DNA of 64,000 bases from Mauremys mutica. Its lineage: Eukaryota; Chordata; Testudines; Geoemydidae. The DNA lies in contig NC_059087.1 of assembly GCF_020497125.1 (NCBI RefSeq), forward strand, positions 18,013,925-18,077,924. The letters run 5' to 3'. The position numbers and the translations under genes are program-made. Below the pieces are notes generated by a model. That model did no database searches and was not told the DNA's origin. It saw only the letters and a program-made list of their open reading frames with translations. How positions within the stretch are numbered: the stretch's first letter is position 1; the number at the start of each line of letters is the position of its first letter. Of this stretch, positions 1-11,199 are shown in pieces.

Positions 1-375
1 AGCTCCTTCTACCACCAGCAGCGGCAACATGTTCACCCACCCATTTCTACTCCTCACATGTTTCTTATGGAGAAGAATTGGAACAAGTGAGAGCATGTTG
101 CAGCTGCCACTGGGAAGGAAGCCAATTCCTGGCAGTGGTCTCACCCACAGAGAAGACTGTTTCCTCACACAACCACAGATAAACTGCCTAGTCTGTCAGC
201 ACCCTCAGTCCTTCCCCGGCTTCTTCTTCACCTCATTTTGCCTTTCAGCCCAACATGGATCCTTAGGGAAGATGGTGTGGGAAGAATATTCACCCCCCAC
301 AAGGAGTTTTGCAACCTGATAGTTAAGAAGTTATATACACACACAATTTACAAAACTACAGGTGACACACACTGT

Positions 376-452
376 TCTAAACTCCCAATCAGCCTGTCAT
401 TTATTTAAATAATTACATAGAAAACTAAATAATGGCTGATTGGGAGTTTAGA
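376..452. repeat. Perfect 19-bp inverted repeat (hairpin)
   Basis: 376-394 (tctaaactcccaatcagcc) is the exact reverse complement of 434-452. The 39-nt spacer can extend the stem after a small bulge (catttattta against taaataatgg), so the RNA would fold into a hairpin of about 77 nt. Compatible with a short MITE or a miRNA-like hairpin. I cannot tell which. Confidence 0.7.
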
Positions 453-692
453 GCAAGATTTGTTTTATCTGTAGCCTAGTGTTACCTTGGCAACAAGACT
501 CCAAGGGCATGTCCAGTGATAAGAAACTCACTGAAATATAGAATGACACTGTTAATAACTATGATAGGAAAACAGAAAATAATTCCAGCTGGTCAAGCCA
601 TTCTTGGAAAAAATGGAAATTGAGCTTTAACAAATACATTTATCCTTTTGATTGAGTCTGCATTTAACTCAATCCTAGGTATCTCTGCAACA

Positions 693-816
693 GTAGGGTG
701 ACCAGATGTCCCGATTTTATAGGGACAGTCCCGATATTTGGGTCTTTTTCTTATATAGGCTCCTATTACCACCCACCCCTTGTCCCAATTTTTCACATTT
801 GCTGTCTGGTCACCTA
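693..816. mobile_element. Short hAT-like MITE with 8-bp TSD
   Basis: 124-bp element with terminal inverted repeats tagggtgaccaga / tctggtcaccta. It is flanked by the 8-bp duplication ctgcaaca at 685-692 and 817-824. An 8-bp target duplication points to the hAT superfamily. The interior (gtcccgattttatagggaca) is non-coding and this family is common in turtle genomes. Confidence 0.8.
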
Positions 817-824
817 CTGCAACA

Positions 825-3800
825 CTGACATTTAGGCCAACTTTCACTGTAAAAAGATGAAACTTAAGACTTTGCTTGTAAGAAAAAATAATACTGTATT
901 CTACCCATTGTATCACACACAGTTGTTTCATGGATTTTCGACAAAAGTTACTCAAAATTTTTAATTTAGATTTGTCAGCCATTTTACACTTATTCAAAAG
1001 ATTTTATTTTCTAGTATTAGTTGGTTTCATTGCATAAAAGGAGCTAGTTTTTATTATTTGTCCGCATACGTATTTTCTCCTCAAAGAGTAATGAATGGAA
1101 GATGACAAAAGTGTCATGGAAAAAAATATTTCACACTTCTGAAAGAGCATTTGCAAACTTTCTATCTAAAATTGAATAAAGTTTTGTTATATCACTGAAT
1201 GTGCTTTTTTGTCCACAACCCTAAATGTCTAATGTTAATTTCCCACCTGTTCATATCAACTTTGAAGATAAAACTTCAACAGGAAGGATTATACTACTTA
1301 AACCATTTTTATAAGCATTGCTTTGTAGAATCAGTGCCTGCTTTAGAAGAAAGGAATGTCTGAAAATGTTTGTATTTTAGATAAATTTGTATCATTTAAA
1401 TGGACTTCAGTTTATAAAAATATCAACCACAGTGTTCACTTCAAGTTTTTAAAATGCAAACTTAATAGGCTATTTTTAGAGATAGCTATTAAACTGTCCT
1501 TTAAGCTCGTTTGTGAACTTTGAAATTAAATACTGTAGTTTTGCATTCAAAAAGAAATTGACTAATGCTAAACAATATAGTTAACATTAATCTATCTTGT
1601 TTAGATTTTACCTTTAAAAAGTAAAAGGAATTGTTGCTGTGAGAGATTAAGTGTATTCATAAAAAAATTCTTTTTTTTACCCATCCCTTATATAAAGCTG
1701 TTGGGAAAGGACAGAGAAGAGAGGAACAGATAGCAGCACAGAAAAGTTGGCAAATTCATATTTAGAGAAGAAAGTTTAAAGTTCACCTTTAGATATTTAC
1801 ATTTGTTTCCAGAATAATGCAAAAACTTTCAATACTATTTCATAAATATATCTGGAGCATAATTTTCAAAGGTGCCAAGCACTCACAGTTCATTAACTTC
1901 AAGAAGAGCAACAGGTGCTCAGCACCTGTGAAACAGGATCTAATTGTGTAACTATAGAGCAAAAATAAAAGAGTAAAGATAAAAACATTAGCAGTCTAGT
2001 ATTAAATAGTAACTTTTAATACAGTATATTTAGTATTAGCACCAGTCACTTCTCCAGAGCAGCAGAGCACAATCAAAGCTGATGTTTCTATTGCAAACAT
2101 GAAAGTATAAAAACAAAAATATTCTAGAACTGGAGCACTAGTTATTTGATACAGTTCTGCTTCTTCCTCTCTTTGAAACTGAGGATCTATGCATGCCATG
2201 TGGAAATAACTAATATGTGTATCAATAACTCAGAAAACAGAGCTGTTGAAGAATACTAGCTTCTAAAAAAATCTCAGGCTTGAGGCTCCATTTGTTATTC
2301 CAATGACATATATATATATTACATAGCCATAGGAACACACATCTCACACACTTTTACATTTTCCCCAGAAGATACAAAATCAAAAAAATTAGAATTCAGC
2401 ATATTTTAATCATCTATTGATGTGTGTAATTATTGCAGCTCCTCCTTCCACCATCCTCCACATAGGTTACAGAAAACCAATAGTATATAAACTGGATTTT
2501 GTAATTACAGTGAAAAATGTATACTTAACATTTACTAGCACTTACTGGAGGAAAAAAAAACAGTAGAAACATGAGAATACTTAAAATTCAGACTACTTTC
2601 AAACCCCGTACTTCTTTTCTAACAGGAGTGATTATATTTTTTGAATTTCTAAAATGAAAGCGTGATTGAGGAGAAAAAAAGTTCCCTTTTAATCACACAA
2701 TCATGAAGTACGTAAGATTTTCTGCCCTGCAGCAGTAAAGTTTTCAATACTGAGCCAGCACAAACATGAATGCACATTCCATGGGCCCTTCTGAGCATAT
2801 CTATTAATTCAAACATTTGTCTTTGTGCAATTTTGCATTACTACAAATACAAATTACCATGCACTACTTGAAGTAATACAATAACTATTTACATTTTAAT
2901 AAGATAAGGGCCAAGGATTTATTTTAACTCTTTCATCCTATAAGGAGCCCAACTAGGGCCAATGTTTCTCACTACACTGGTAGCTCTACCCCACAGAAGA
3001 TTTCTAGTCTTTGGGTATTCAGCAGTTGACCCATCTTCTGCTGAAACAGGAACTTTGGCTGCAATGATGGCAGCAAAGGAAATCTGTAGTACACAGAGCT
3101 TTAAAGTAACTGCAAAGCAGATCTGGCCCCTTCTGTGGCAGTCCTAATCTGGCCCCGCTTGTCCCATACAACTTTCAGCCTCAGAAATCAGGAACATGCT
3201 CAGAAGAAAAGCCCTTCTATCCTATAAAGAAGTACTAGAGGCTGAGCAAAGTGATCAAGAAGAGAGTATCCTCAGATTTGGGGAGGAAGGAGGGGAGAAA
3301 CAAGTATTCACACTTTGCTCTTGATTTAACCCTGACTCAGTTGCCCTCCTGAATTCTGACCTGGAGTTTAGGAAAGAGTGACCAGGCCCTTCTCACCCCT
3401 CTTCCAAGCTCCAAAACTAATGGGACTTTAGGCAGGTAGTGGGGCATACTACTCCCACAGCAGCGTTTGTCAAGCATCTCCCATAACACCTCTGCAGCAG
3501 GTGTCACAGTCAGACTGAGTAGGAAGAGACCTGCCTCTTGAGGCACTAGGGTAGTTGGTCTCAGCTGTCAAATTCTGGGCATGCCTCTCTGCTTTCCCCA
3601 GAGACAGCTCAGATCTGAAAGTTGGGATACCTTATGGCAAAAGACTGCCCCATGGTTCTACAAAATTAAGAGGAAGGAGGAATATATGACTCAGTAGAAG
3701 ATTCCTCCCCTACCTCCAGAGTAGTCAAGGTGTTTGCCAAAGACAAGTTAGGCACCTTTGAGGAAAAGGTGGATTTGTCTGGACAAAACAGTAGTAGCTG

Positions 3801-4270
3801 ACAATGGCTAGGTAGGTGACAAACCATAACTGATGTTCACTGTGCTAAGATATGGTTGTTTTACTGTTACCTTGCCCCTCACCTGTCCTCTCCTCAGTTT
3901 TTTTCATCCACTTATGGCATCCAGTTGTCACCTACTGTAAGATACTTGCCAGTGGTGAATGTGAAGCTTTCCTTGGCAAATGTGGAGCGTAGCAGTTACC
4001 ATGCGGTATCAGACAAGTGGCCTATGTATTCCGATATTTTATCTCCAACAGTGACCAGTATCAGCTTCTTCAGAGGAAGAAACTCTGCAGCAGGCTGTTA
4101 TGTGATAACCTGCCCCCAGGGAGAGTTATTGCCAATAATTAGAGATTGGGTTACTCCCCAAAGCTTGAGGGTTTATATCCCTTCCAAAGATCTCTTTTTA
4201 ATATTAACTCTAGCTATTGCTGTTGTAAGAATAATCTATAAAGATGTCTAATCCTTTTTAAAAAAAAAAT
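825..4270. other. Intronic sequence without recognised feature
   Basis: AT-rich MAPK1 intron sequence. A short (TA)n run lies at about 2310-2320. A 131-codon plus-strand open frame at 3856-4251 has no recognisable domain, and I do not consider it a gene. No RNA gene or clear transposon ends seen. Confidence 0.5.
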
Positions 4271-4922
4271 CCTGCTAAGCTCTTGGCCTCAATGATTTCT
4301 TGAAGCAAGGAATTCCTGTCTGACTGTGAATTATGTGCAACAGTATTTCCTTTTATCAGTTTTGAATTTGCCACTTTCTAATTTCATTGACATCCACCTG
4401 TTCCTATACAAGGAGAAAAGATAAACAAGTTCCCAGATAAATCTTCTCTATACCATTCATTATTTTGTATCCTTTTAGCATGTCCCCTCAAGAACAGTAC
4501 CAATATTTTTACTCTCTTCACATGAGTTTTCCCATACCTCTAATTCTTCTTGTTGTTCATCTCTAAACCCCCTCGATTTCTGAAACATCCTTTTTGAGAT
4601 GCAGTGACCAGAACTGAACACAGTATTCCAGGTGATTTACCACTGATTTGTAGAACATTATAATAATATTTTTGTATTATTCTTAGTCCCATTACTTATA
4701 CATTCTAACATTTTGTTCATTTTATTGATTCCTGATGCATGATTCCTGTTTTTTCCTCCAAGATGATGCACATAATTCAAAACCCACTAAGGTGAGAAGT
4801 TCAAATAGTTTACCCCCAATGGGCATTACCCTGAATTTCTCAACTTTGAATATTATCTGCCATTATGTTGACCATTCACCTAGCTCTGTTAGGTCCTTCT
4901 GAAGTTCCACAGTATTCTCCCA

Positions 4923-5438
4923 GGAAAGATTAAAGAGGCTAGGACTCTTCAGCTTGGAAAAGAGGAGACTAAGAGGGGACATGATAGAGGTCTATAAAAT
5001 CATGAGTGATGTGGAGAAAGAGGATAAGGAAAAGTTATTTACTTATTCCCATAATACAAGAACTAGGGGTCACCAAATGAAATTAATAGGCAGCAGGTTT
5101 AAAACAAATAAAAGGAAGTTCTTCATGCAGCGCACAGTCAACTTGTGGAACTCCTTACCTGAGGAGGTTGTGAAGGCTAGGACTATAACAGGATTTAAAA
5201 GAGAACTGGATAAATTTATGGTGGTTAAGTCCATAAATGGCTATTAGCCAGGATGGGTAAGGAATGGTGTCCCTAGCCTCTGTTTGTCAGAGGATGGAGA
5301 TGGATGGCAGGAGAGAGATCACTTGATCATTGCCTGTTAGGTTCACTCCCCCTGGGGCACCTGGCATTGGCCACTGTCAGTAGACAGATACTGGGCTAGA
5401 TGGACCTTTGGTCTGACCCGGTACGGCCGTTCTTATGT
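4923..5438 (+). mobile_element. Younger CR1 3' fragment
   Basis: 5'-truncated CR1 in plus orientation encoding the last 97 codons of ORF2 ([20 protein letters not shown] through FMVVKSINGY, stop at about 5247), then the 3' UTR ending ctgacccggtacggccgttcttatg. Nearly identical to the ends of the elements at 6652 and 35723, so it belongs to the same young family. It interrupts the old CR1 relic. Confidence 0.9.
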
Positions 5439-5583
5439 GGACTAGCCTAAATAATCTGCAAATTTTGCCACCTCACTGGTCATCCCTTTTTCCAGATCAT
5501 TAAACACCAATTCTAGTATAGAAACTTCTGACACCCTTCTGCTGACATTTTCTCATGATAAAATTGACCTTATCCTTACTCTG

Positions 5584-6388
5584 TGTCATAAACAGATAGT
5601 TAAGGGTTAATGTCTCTTACCTGTAAAGGATTAAGAAGCTCAGTAAACCTGGCTGACACCTGACCAGAGGACCAATAAGGGGACAAGATACTTTAAAATC
5701 TTGGTGGAGGGAAGTCTTTTGTTTGTGCTCTTTGTTTGGGGGTTGTTTGCTCTTAGGACTAAGAGGGACCATACATCAATCCAGGCTCCCCAAATCTTTC
5801 TGAATCAGTCTCTCATGTTTCAAACTTGTAAGTAATAGCAAGGCAAGGCGTGTTAGTCTTATTTTTGTTTTCTCAACCTGTAAATGTTCCTTTTTGCTGA
5901 GAGGATTTTACCTCTGTTTGCTGTAACTTTGAACCTAAGGCTAGAGGGGGTTCCTCTGGGCTATATGAATCTGATTACCCTGTAAAGTATTTTCCATCCT
6001 GATTTTACAGAGATAGCTTTTAATTAAAGAAAGAAAGGTAAAAATTTTCTTTTTTAAGAAGCTGATTGATTTTTTTCCTTGTGTTAAGATCCAAGGGGAT
6101 TGGATCTGGACTCACCAGGAATTGGTGGGGGAAGGAATTGGTGGGGGAAGGAAGGGGGGGATGGTTAAATTCTCCTTGGGTTAAGATCCAAGGGGTTGGA
6201 TCGGTGTTCACCTCTCAAGGCTGCCCAGGGAGGGGAAGGTTTTGGGGGGACAGAAAGTGATCCAGACACTGAAATTTCTGGATGGTGGCAGTGTTACCAG
6301 ATCTAAGCTAGTAATTAAGCTTAGAAGTGTCCATGCAGGTCCCCACATCTGTACCCTAAAGTTCAGAGTGGGGGAAGGAACCTTGACA
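5584..6388 (+). mobile_element. Solo ERV LTR with 5-bp TSD
   Basis: 805-bp element beginning TGTCATAAAC and ending CCTTGACA (terminal TGTCA/TGACA). Both sides carry CTCTG (5579-5583 and 6389-6393), a 5-bp target-site duplication. No internal retroviral genes or primer-binding site are present, so it is a solo LTR left by recombination. A small tandem repeat (gaattggtgggggaag, twice) lies at about 6119-6150. The 3' end lines up with the host CR1 sequence continuing across the insertion. The sequence resembles an LTR family I associate with turtles. Confidence 0.88.
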
Positions 6389-6651
6389 CTCTGTTTTTGA
6401 TCTCTTAGGCAGTTTCTGATTCATTATTGTATATTGTCTTTCACACTATGTCTACTTAGTTGCTTTACCCTCTTGTGAGGGATTTTATTAAAACTCTTTT
6501 GAAAGTCCATAAAAGACAACTTACTGATCCAACTTATATCTATTATTTTATTGTCCTGTTCAAAGAAGTCTAAGAACTCTAGATTCAGGAGGCAGGGTTT
6601 TCCTTTACAGACGCTGTGCCTGTTAAACTCCATCAGAGCTGGCTCTTCTAC

Positions 6652-7538
6652 ATAAGAACGGCCGTACCAGGTCAGACCAAAGGTCCATCTAGCCCAGTAT
6701 CTGTCTACCGACAGTGGCCAATGCCAGGTGCCCCAGAGGGAGTGAACCTAACAGGCAATGATCAAGTGATCTCTCTCCTGCCATCCATCTCCATCCTCTG
6801 ACGAACAGAGGCTAGGGACACCATTCTTACCCATCCTAGCTAATAGCCATTTATGGACTTAGCCACCATGAATTTATCCAGTCCCCTTTTAAACATTGTT
6901 ATAGTCCTAGCCTTCACAACCTCCTCAGGTAAGGAGTTCCACAAGTTGACTATGCGCTGCATGAAGAAGAACTTCCTTTTATTTGTTTTAAACCTGCTGC
7001 CTATTAATTTCATTTGGTGACCCCTAGTTCTTGTATTATGGGAATAAGTAAATAACTTTTCCTTATCCACTTTCTCCACATCACTCATGATTTTTTATAC
7101 CTCTATCATATCCCCCCTTAGTCTTCTCTTTTTCAAGCTGAAGAGTCCTAGCCTCTTTAATCTTTCCTCGTATGGGACCCTCTCCAAACCCCTAATCATT
7201 TTAGTTGCCCTTTTCTGAACCTTTTCTAGTGCTAGAATATCTTTTTTGAGGTGAGGAGACCACATCTGTACACAGTATTCGAGATGTGGGCGTACCATGG
7301 ATTTATATAAGAGCAATAATATATTCTCAGTCTTATTCTCTATCCCTTTTTAATGATTCCTAACATCCCGTTTGCTTTTTTGACTGCCTCTGCACACTGC
7401 GTGGACATCTTCAGAGAACTATCCACGATGACTCCAAGATCTTTTTCCTGACTCGTTGTAGTCATCGTGGATAGTTCTCTGAAGATGTCCACGCAGTGTG
7501 CAGAGGCGGTCAAAAAAGCAAACGGAATGTTAGGAATC
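6652..7538 (-). mobile_element. CR1 3' fragment with 5' inversion
   Basis: 6652-7459 is minus-strand CR1, with the 3' end at 6652 (cataagaacggccgtacc) and the ORF2 end in two pieces: 7095-7316 ([20 protein letters not shown]) and 6840-7088 (ending MVAKSINGY). At 7460 the orientation flips: 7460-7538 is a plus-strand copy of 7355-7433 (77 of 79 identical). This matches the 5' inversions produced by twin priming in LINE insertion, though a duplicated rather than deleted junction is less usual. Confidence 0.85.
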
Positions 7539-8570
7539 TAGCTGTTATAATTCTATTTATGATTATTTTAACCAATTTATCGAGTACAGAAGAAAAGCAT
7601 ACCGGTCTAATTCCTCAGACTGCCCCTAGCACTTATTTTTAAAAATAGAAGTGCAATACTGGCTACTATCCGAGATAGCAGTTCATTTAAATGAGAAGTC
7701 ATTTTTACTAGTAGCTCATGCATTTACTTCTTAAATTCCTTCTTAACATTGGGTGTTTGGGACCAGGTGACTCGTTGCTTTCGGTTTATTTGTTCCAGAA
7801 ACTCCTTTTTTGATATCTCAATCTCTGAATGTGCCTTATCACTGCTACCAGAAAAGAGTTACATCACCTCACCACTCTGTTATGATGACTGATGCAAAGA
7901 AATCAGTTAGCTTCTCTAGAATGTGTCTTTCTTAGTTGATCTTCTTTCTCCAGGAGACCTATCAAATTCTCATGCAAACTTCCAGCATCATACATAAATC
8001 ATTTCTTATTTGTTTCTATACCTTTAGCTATTTGCTATTAAAATTCCATCTTTACTCTCCCAAGTTCCTTCTTGCTTTTTGCCTGCTGTAGCTTATACTC
8101 CTTTTAATTGACTTCTTCAGAAAATGGAAAGCCTAATGGATATCTGGCTTTAACTTCCTGAACCTTTCTATTTAGTCATACTGATTTACTTATTGCTTCC
8201 TGATTCCCTTTCTTGTTTAGAGGTTTACATGCATCTGACACTATTACTGTTTCCTTAGAGTAGTATCTATGCCAAACCTAAGGATTTCAACTTCTTTACA
8301 TTTGATTTTAGGGCCTTTTGCCTAGCTTCCTCCTTTTTAAGTCCCCTTTATGAAGTTAAACATAACCAAACTATATTTCATCCCTCAATGAAAGCTGATC
8401 AGTTTCTGCAGAAATTAAGCTTCTATTTAAAAAAATGAAATTAAGTTTCTAACCATTATGGTTGTGAAGACAACCTTCCAAATGTGAAATGCAGCGCTGA
8501 CTTCCTCAGTCTGCAGAAAGATTGCTCCAGTGCCTCTGCTGCTTTTCTTAGATCAGCCAAATAGCAGCAA

Positions 8571-8640
8571 AGTGATATCAAGACACTGGTCAGTTTCGTA
8601 ACAGTGATATCAAGACACTGGTCAGTTTTGTAACAGTGAT
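8571..8640. repeat. 32-bp tandem duplication
   Basis: agtgatatcaagacactggt starts two adjacent 32-bp units at 8571-8602 and 8603-8634, which differ at one base (tttcg versus tttttg context), followed by a 6-base partial third unit. Falls inside a 102-codon open frame on the minus strand that has no other sign of coding. Confidence 0.85.
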
Positions 8641-8920
8641 TCCTTACCCTTGGAAATCTGCATGCAGAATCAAGAGCAAGCACTGGAGTTACTTGCAGGA
8701 TGACCACATGCTTAAAAAGGGTTAGAGTAGTAGAGCTCTTCACCTCTTGCACAATCCCCATCATCTTTTCTATCTACCTTCAGCTAGCAGGTAAAGTTCT
8801 TCAGCTGATATATGTCTACTAAACTTTTCAAGCCCAACTGTAACATCTCCTTGGGGTAGCACACACATTTTGGAGCTTCCAAAAGAAAAAGGGGACAAAA
8901 TTAATTTGTATATTCTATTT

Positions 8921-9232
8921 CAGGGCTAGGCAACCTATGGCACGCGTGCCAAAGGCGGCACGCGAGCTGATTTTCAGCGGCACTCACACTGCCCGGGTCC
9001 TGGCCACCGGTCACAGGGGGCTCTGCATTTTATGTTAATTTTAAATGAAGCTTCTTAAACATTTTTAAAACCTTATTTACTTTACATACAACAATAGTTT
9101 AGTTATATATTATAGACTTATAGAAAGAGACCTTCTAAAAACATTAAAATGTATTACTGGCATGCGAAACCTTAAATTAGAGTGAATAAATGAAGACTCG
9201 GCACACCACTTCTGAAAGGTTGCCGACCCCTG
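8921..9232 (+). mobile_element. hAT non-autonomous element, copy 1
   Basis: 312-bp element with ends cagggctaggcaacct / ggttgccgacccctg and the 8-bp target duplication ttctattt at 8913-8920 and 9233-9240. The interior (ttaaatgaagcttcttaaac, then caacaatagtttagttatat) is non-coding. Same family as 10352-10662 in the same orientation, about 1.1 kb apart. The two have different target duplications and are independent insertions. Confidence 0.93.
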
Positions 9233-9240
9233 TTCTATTT

Positions 9241-10343
9241 TATTTAGGTCTCATACCTGAATTGTGCTATTTAAAATCCAAGAAAGTCTTACTACAGCCA
9301 TTTTTAAAATTCATTATATAATTACACACAATCTTTTTACATTTATGTGTAAAAATATTCACAGCAATTCAGTACAAAATGACATTAAATCACAGGTATA
9401 CGTTGTTCTGTGAATAATGAAAAAATTCCATTCAGTAATTTAATTTACAAGAGTACTTGGGCTTTCCCCTTACCCCATTATCATTATCGCAGAGTAAGAG
9501 GCCAGACATCTGTGAGTGCAGCCTAAGAATGAGTCTGCCATATTCACACTGACAAGAAAGAAAACTGTGTATTACTGTATTAGCTGTGAAATAACTGACA
9601 CTAGTCTTCCACCTGCAAAAATCAAGAATGTCTACACTATTTAAAATGCATCTCTCAGCATTCATCTTTGGCAGAAAACTTATTTCCTTTTACTATGTAT
9701 TTCACTGTTTCAAAGCAGTCACATATGCAGATACATTCAAAATACAATATTTAAGAAATGTTTTACTGTGTCATGTGGTACATTAAATTCCAGAGAAGAT
9801 TGGGCATACTGATTTGCAGTACTCAATCTACTTCATGGCGCTTAATTCAGGATACTACATCAGTATCTGCCATTAAGGGAGCTATTTGCCCTCCAACTAA
9901 GCAGGAAGCAAGGTGCTGCAGTAACAGCTGCTAATTTAGAGAAAAGGGAAAACTGGGAGATGAACTAATTACATATTATACACTGCAAATCTAATTGCAA
10001 GTTCCCAGTACTTAAAATATACCCATAAAAAAAATGATGAATTACTTTACCATGCAACAGAGATTCTAACTCAATTCTATTTACTTTATCAGCAACAAAG
10101 TATTTTTCAATATTTTGCAAAAAATATCAAAATAAGTAGACTGAATTTAACAAATTCCAGAAAAAGCATTATTTGTATATGATTTAGGTACTATTGAACA
10201 ACTGAGTTTAGAAACTTCAATAAGTTTTTTATTTGTTTCCAAATGAACAAGAAGATAATCTTAAGCTATCATGGAAAATTCTAAAACTTGACCATCTGAA
10301 ATGTGCTAAAAGAAAGTTCTATTAATGTCCTGTTACAAGCTAC
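9241..10343. other. Intronic sequence without recognised feature
   Basis: AT-rich MAPK1 intron between the two hAT copies. No coding potential, RNA gene or repeat boundary that I can support. Confidence 0.5.
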
Positions 10344-10351
10344 ACCTACAC

Positions 10352-10662
10352 CAGGGGTAGGCAACCTATGGCACGGGTGCCGAAGTCGGCACACGAGCTG
10401 ATTTTCAGTGGCACTCACACTGACCGGGTCCTGGACACCAGTCCGGGGGGCTCTGCGTTTTAATTTAATTTTAAATGAAGCTTCTTAAACATTTTAAAAG
10501 CCTTATTTACTTTACATACAACAATAGTTTAGTTATATATTATAGACTTAGAGAAAGAGACCTTCTAAAAACGTTAAAATGTATTACTGGCACGTGAAAC
10601 CTTAAATCAGAGTGAATAAATGAAGACTCGGCACAGCACTCCTGAAAGGTTGCCTACCCCTG
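10352..10662 (+). mobile_element. hAT non-autonomous element, copy 2
   Basis: 311-bp element with ends caggggtaggcaacct / ggttgcctacccctg and 8-bp target duplication acctacac at 10344-10351 and 10663-10670. Closely similar to copy 1 throughout. The perfect target duplication fits a relatively recent insertion in evolutionary terms. Confidence 0.93.
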
Positions 10663-11199
10663 ACCTACACACACAAATAATTTTGTCTACCATTGAAGTG
10701 CAGCAAGCTCTAAGGAGGAACCAGCAACTATTTTATGACACTGCCTCCTGATCAGTATGAACAGCATAGTAGAGCACTACAATCACCTATTGCACAAAAC
10801 CATCCACGCTCTTATTCTTTCGGAGCCTCCTCTCTCCGCATCAGCCTCACAAGCCACCATTATTAACCAGCAACTTGACACAGAAATAAGAGGGGAGGGC
10901 ACTGGAATGTTGTAGACAGATGTACAAACATGGAATATGAATCACTGAAACAGAACATTCTTATGCCAGAGCCACAAGGAACAAGATGTCTTTACAGCAT
11001 CCACAAAATCTTGACAAGAGAAACTATTCCATGTGATTAGTCTGATTAACTCCAATTGTCTTCACCAGGTCCAAGTTGAAAGTATCTCACAGCAAGGGGC
11101 TTTGAATATATCTCAGAAACAAGAACAATTTGTTTAAGGACAGTCTCTCCACAGCTGGGAAGCGATGTCAAAGGAAAGGGAAACAAAAACAAACCACTT

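Larger units (their letters stand above)
4275..8400 (-). mobile_element. Old CR1 LINE relic, split by nested insertions
   Basis: Minus-strand CR1-clade sequence seen in three blocks: 4275-4922 (tail and RT end, e.g. the segment around cattcattattttgtatcct), 5439-5583 plus 6389-6650 (RT middle, e.g. tctgcaaattttgccacctc), and 7540 to about 8400 (RT start and linker, e.g. taaccaatttatcgagtaca). The blocks are in the right CR1 order when the insertions are removed. Many indels and stops, so it is ancient. Hosts a CR1 tail, a solo LTR and an inverted CR1. Confidence 0.75.

Noticed and set aside
3856..4251. 131-codon plus-strand open frame
   Set aside because: No domain, no good splice context, lies in MAPK1 intron; likely chance.
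8456..8764. 102-codon minus-strand open frame
   Set aside because: Contains the 32-bp tandem repeat translated in two frames and no domain; intronic chance frame.
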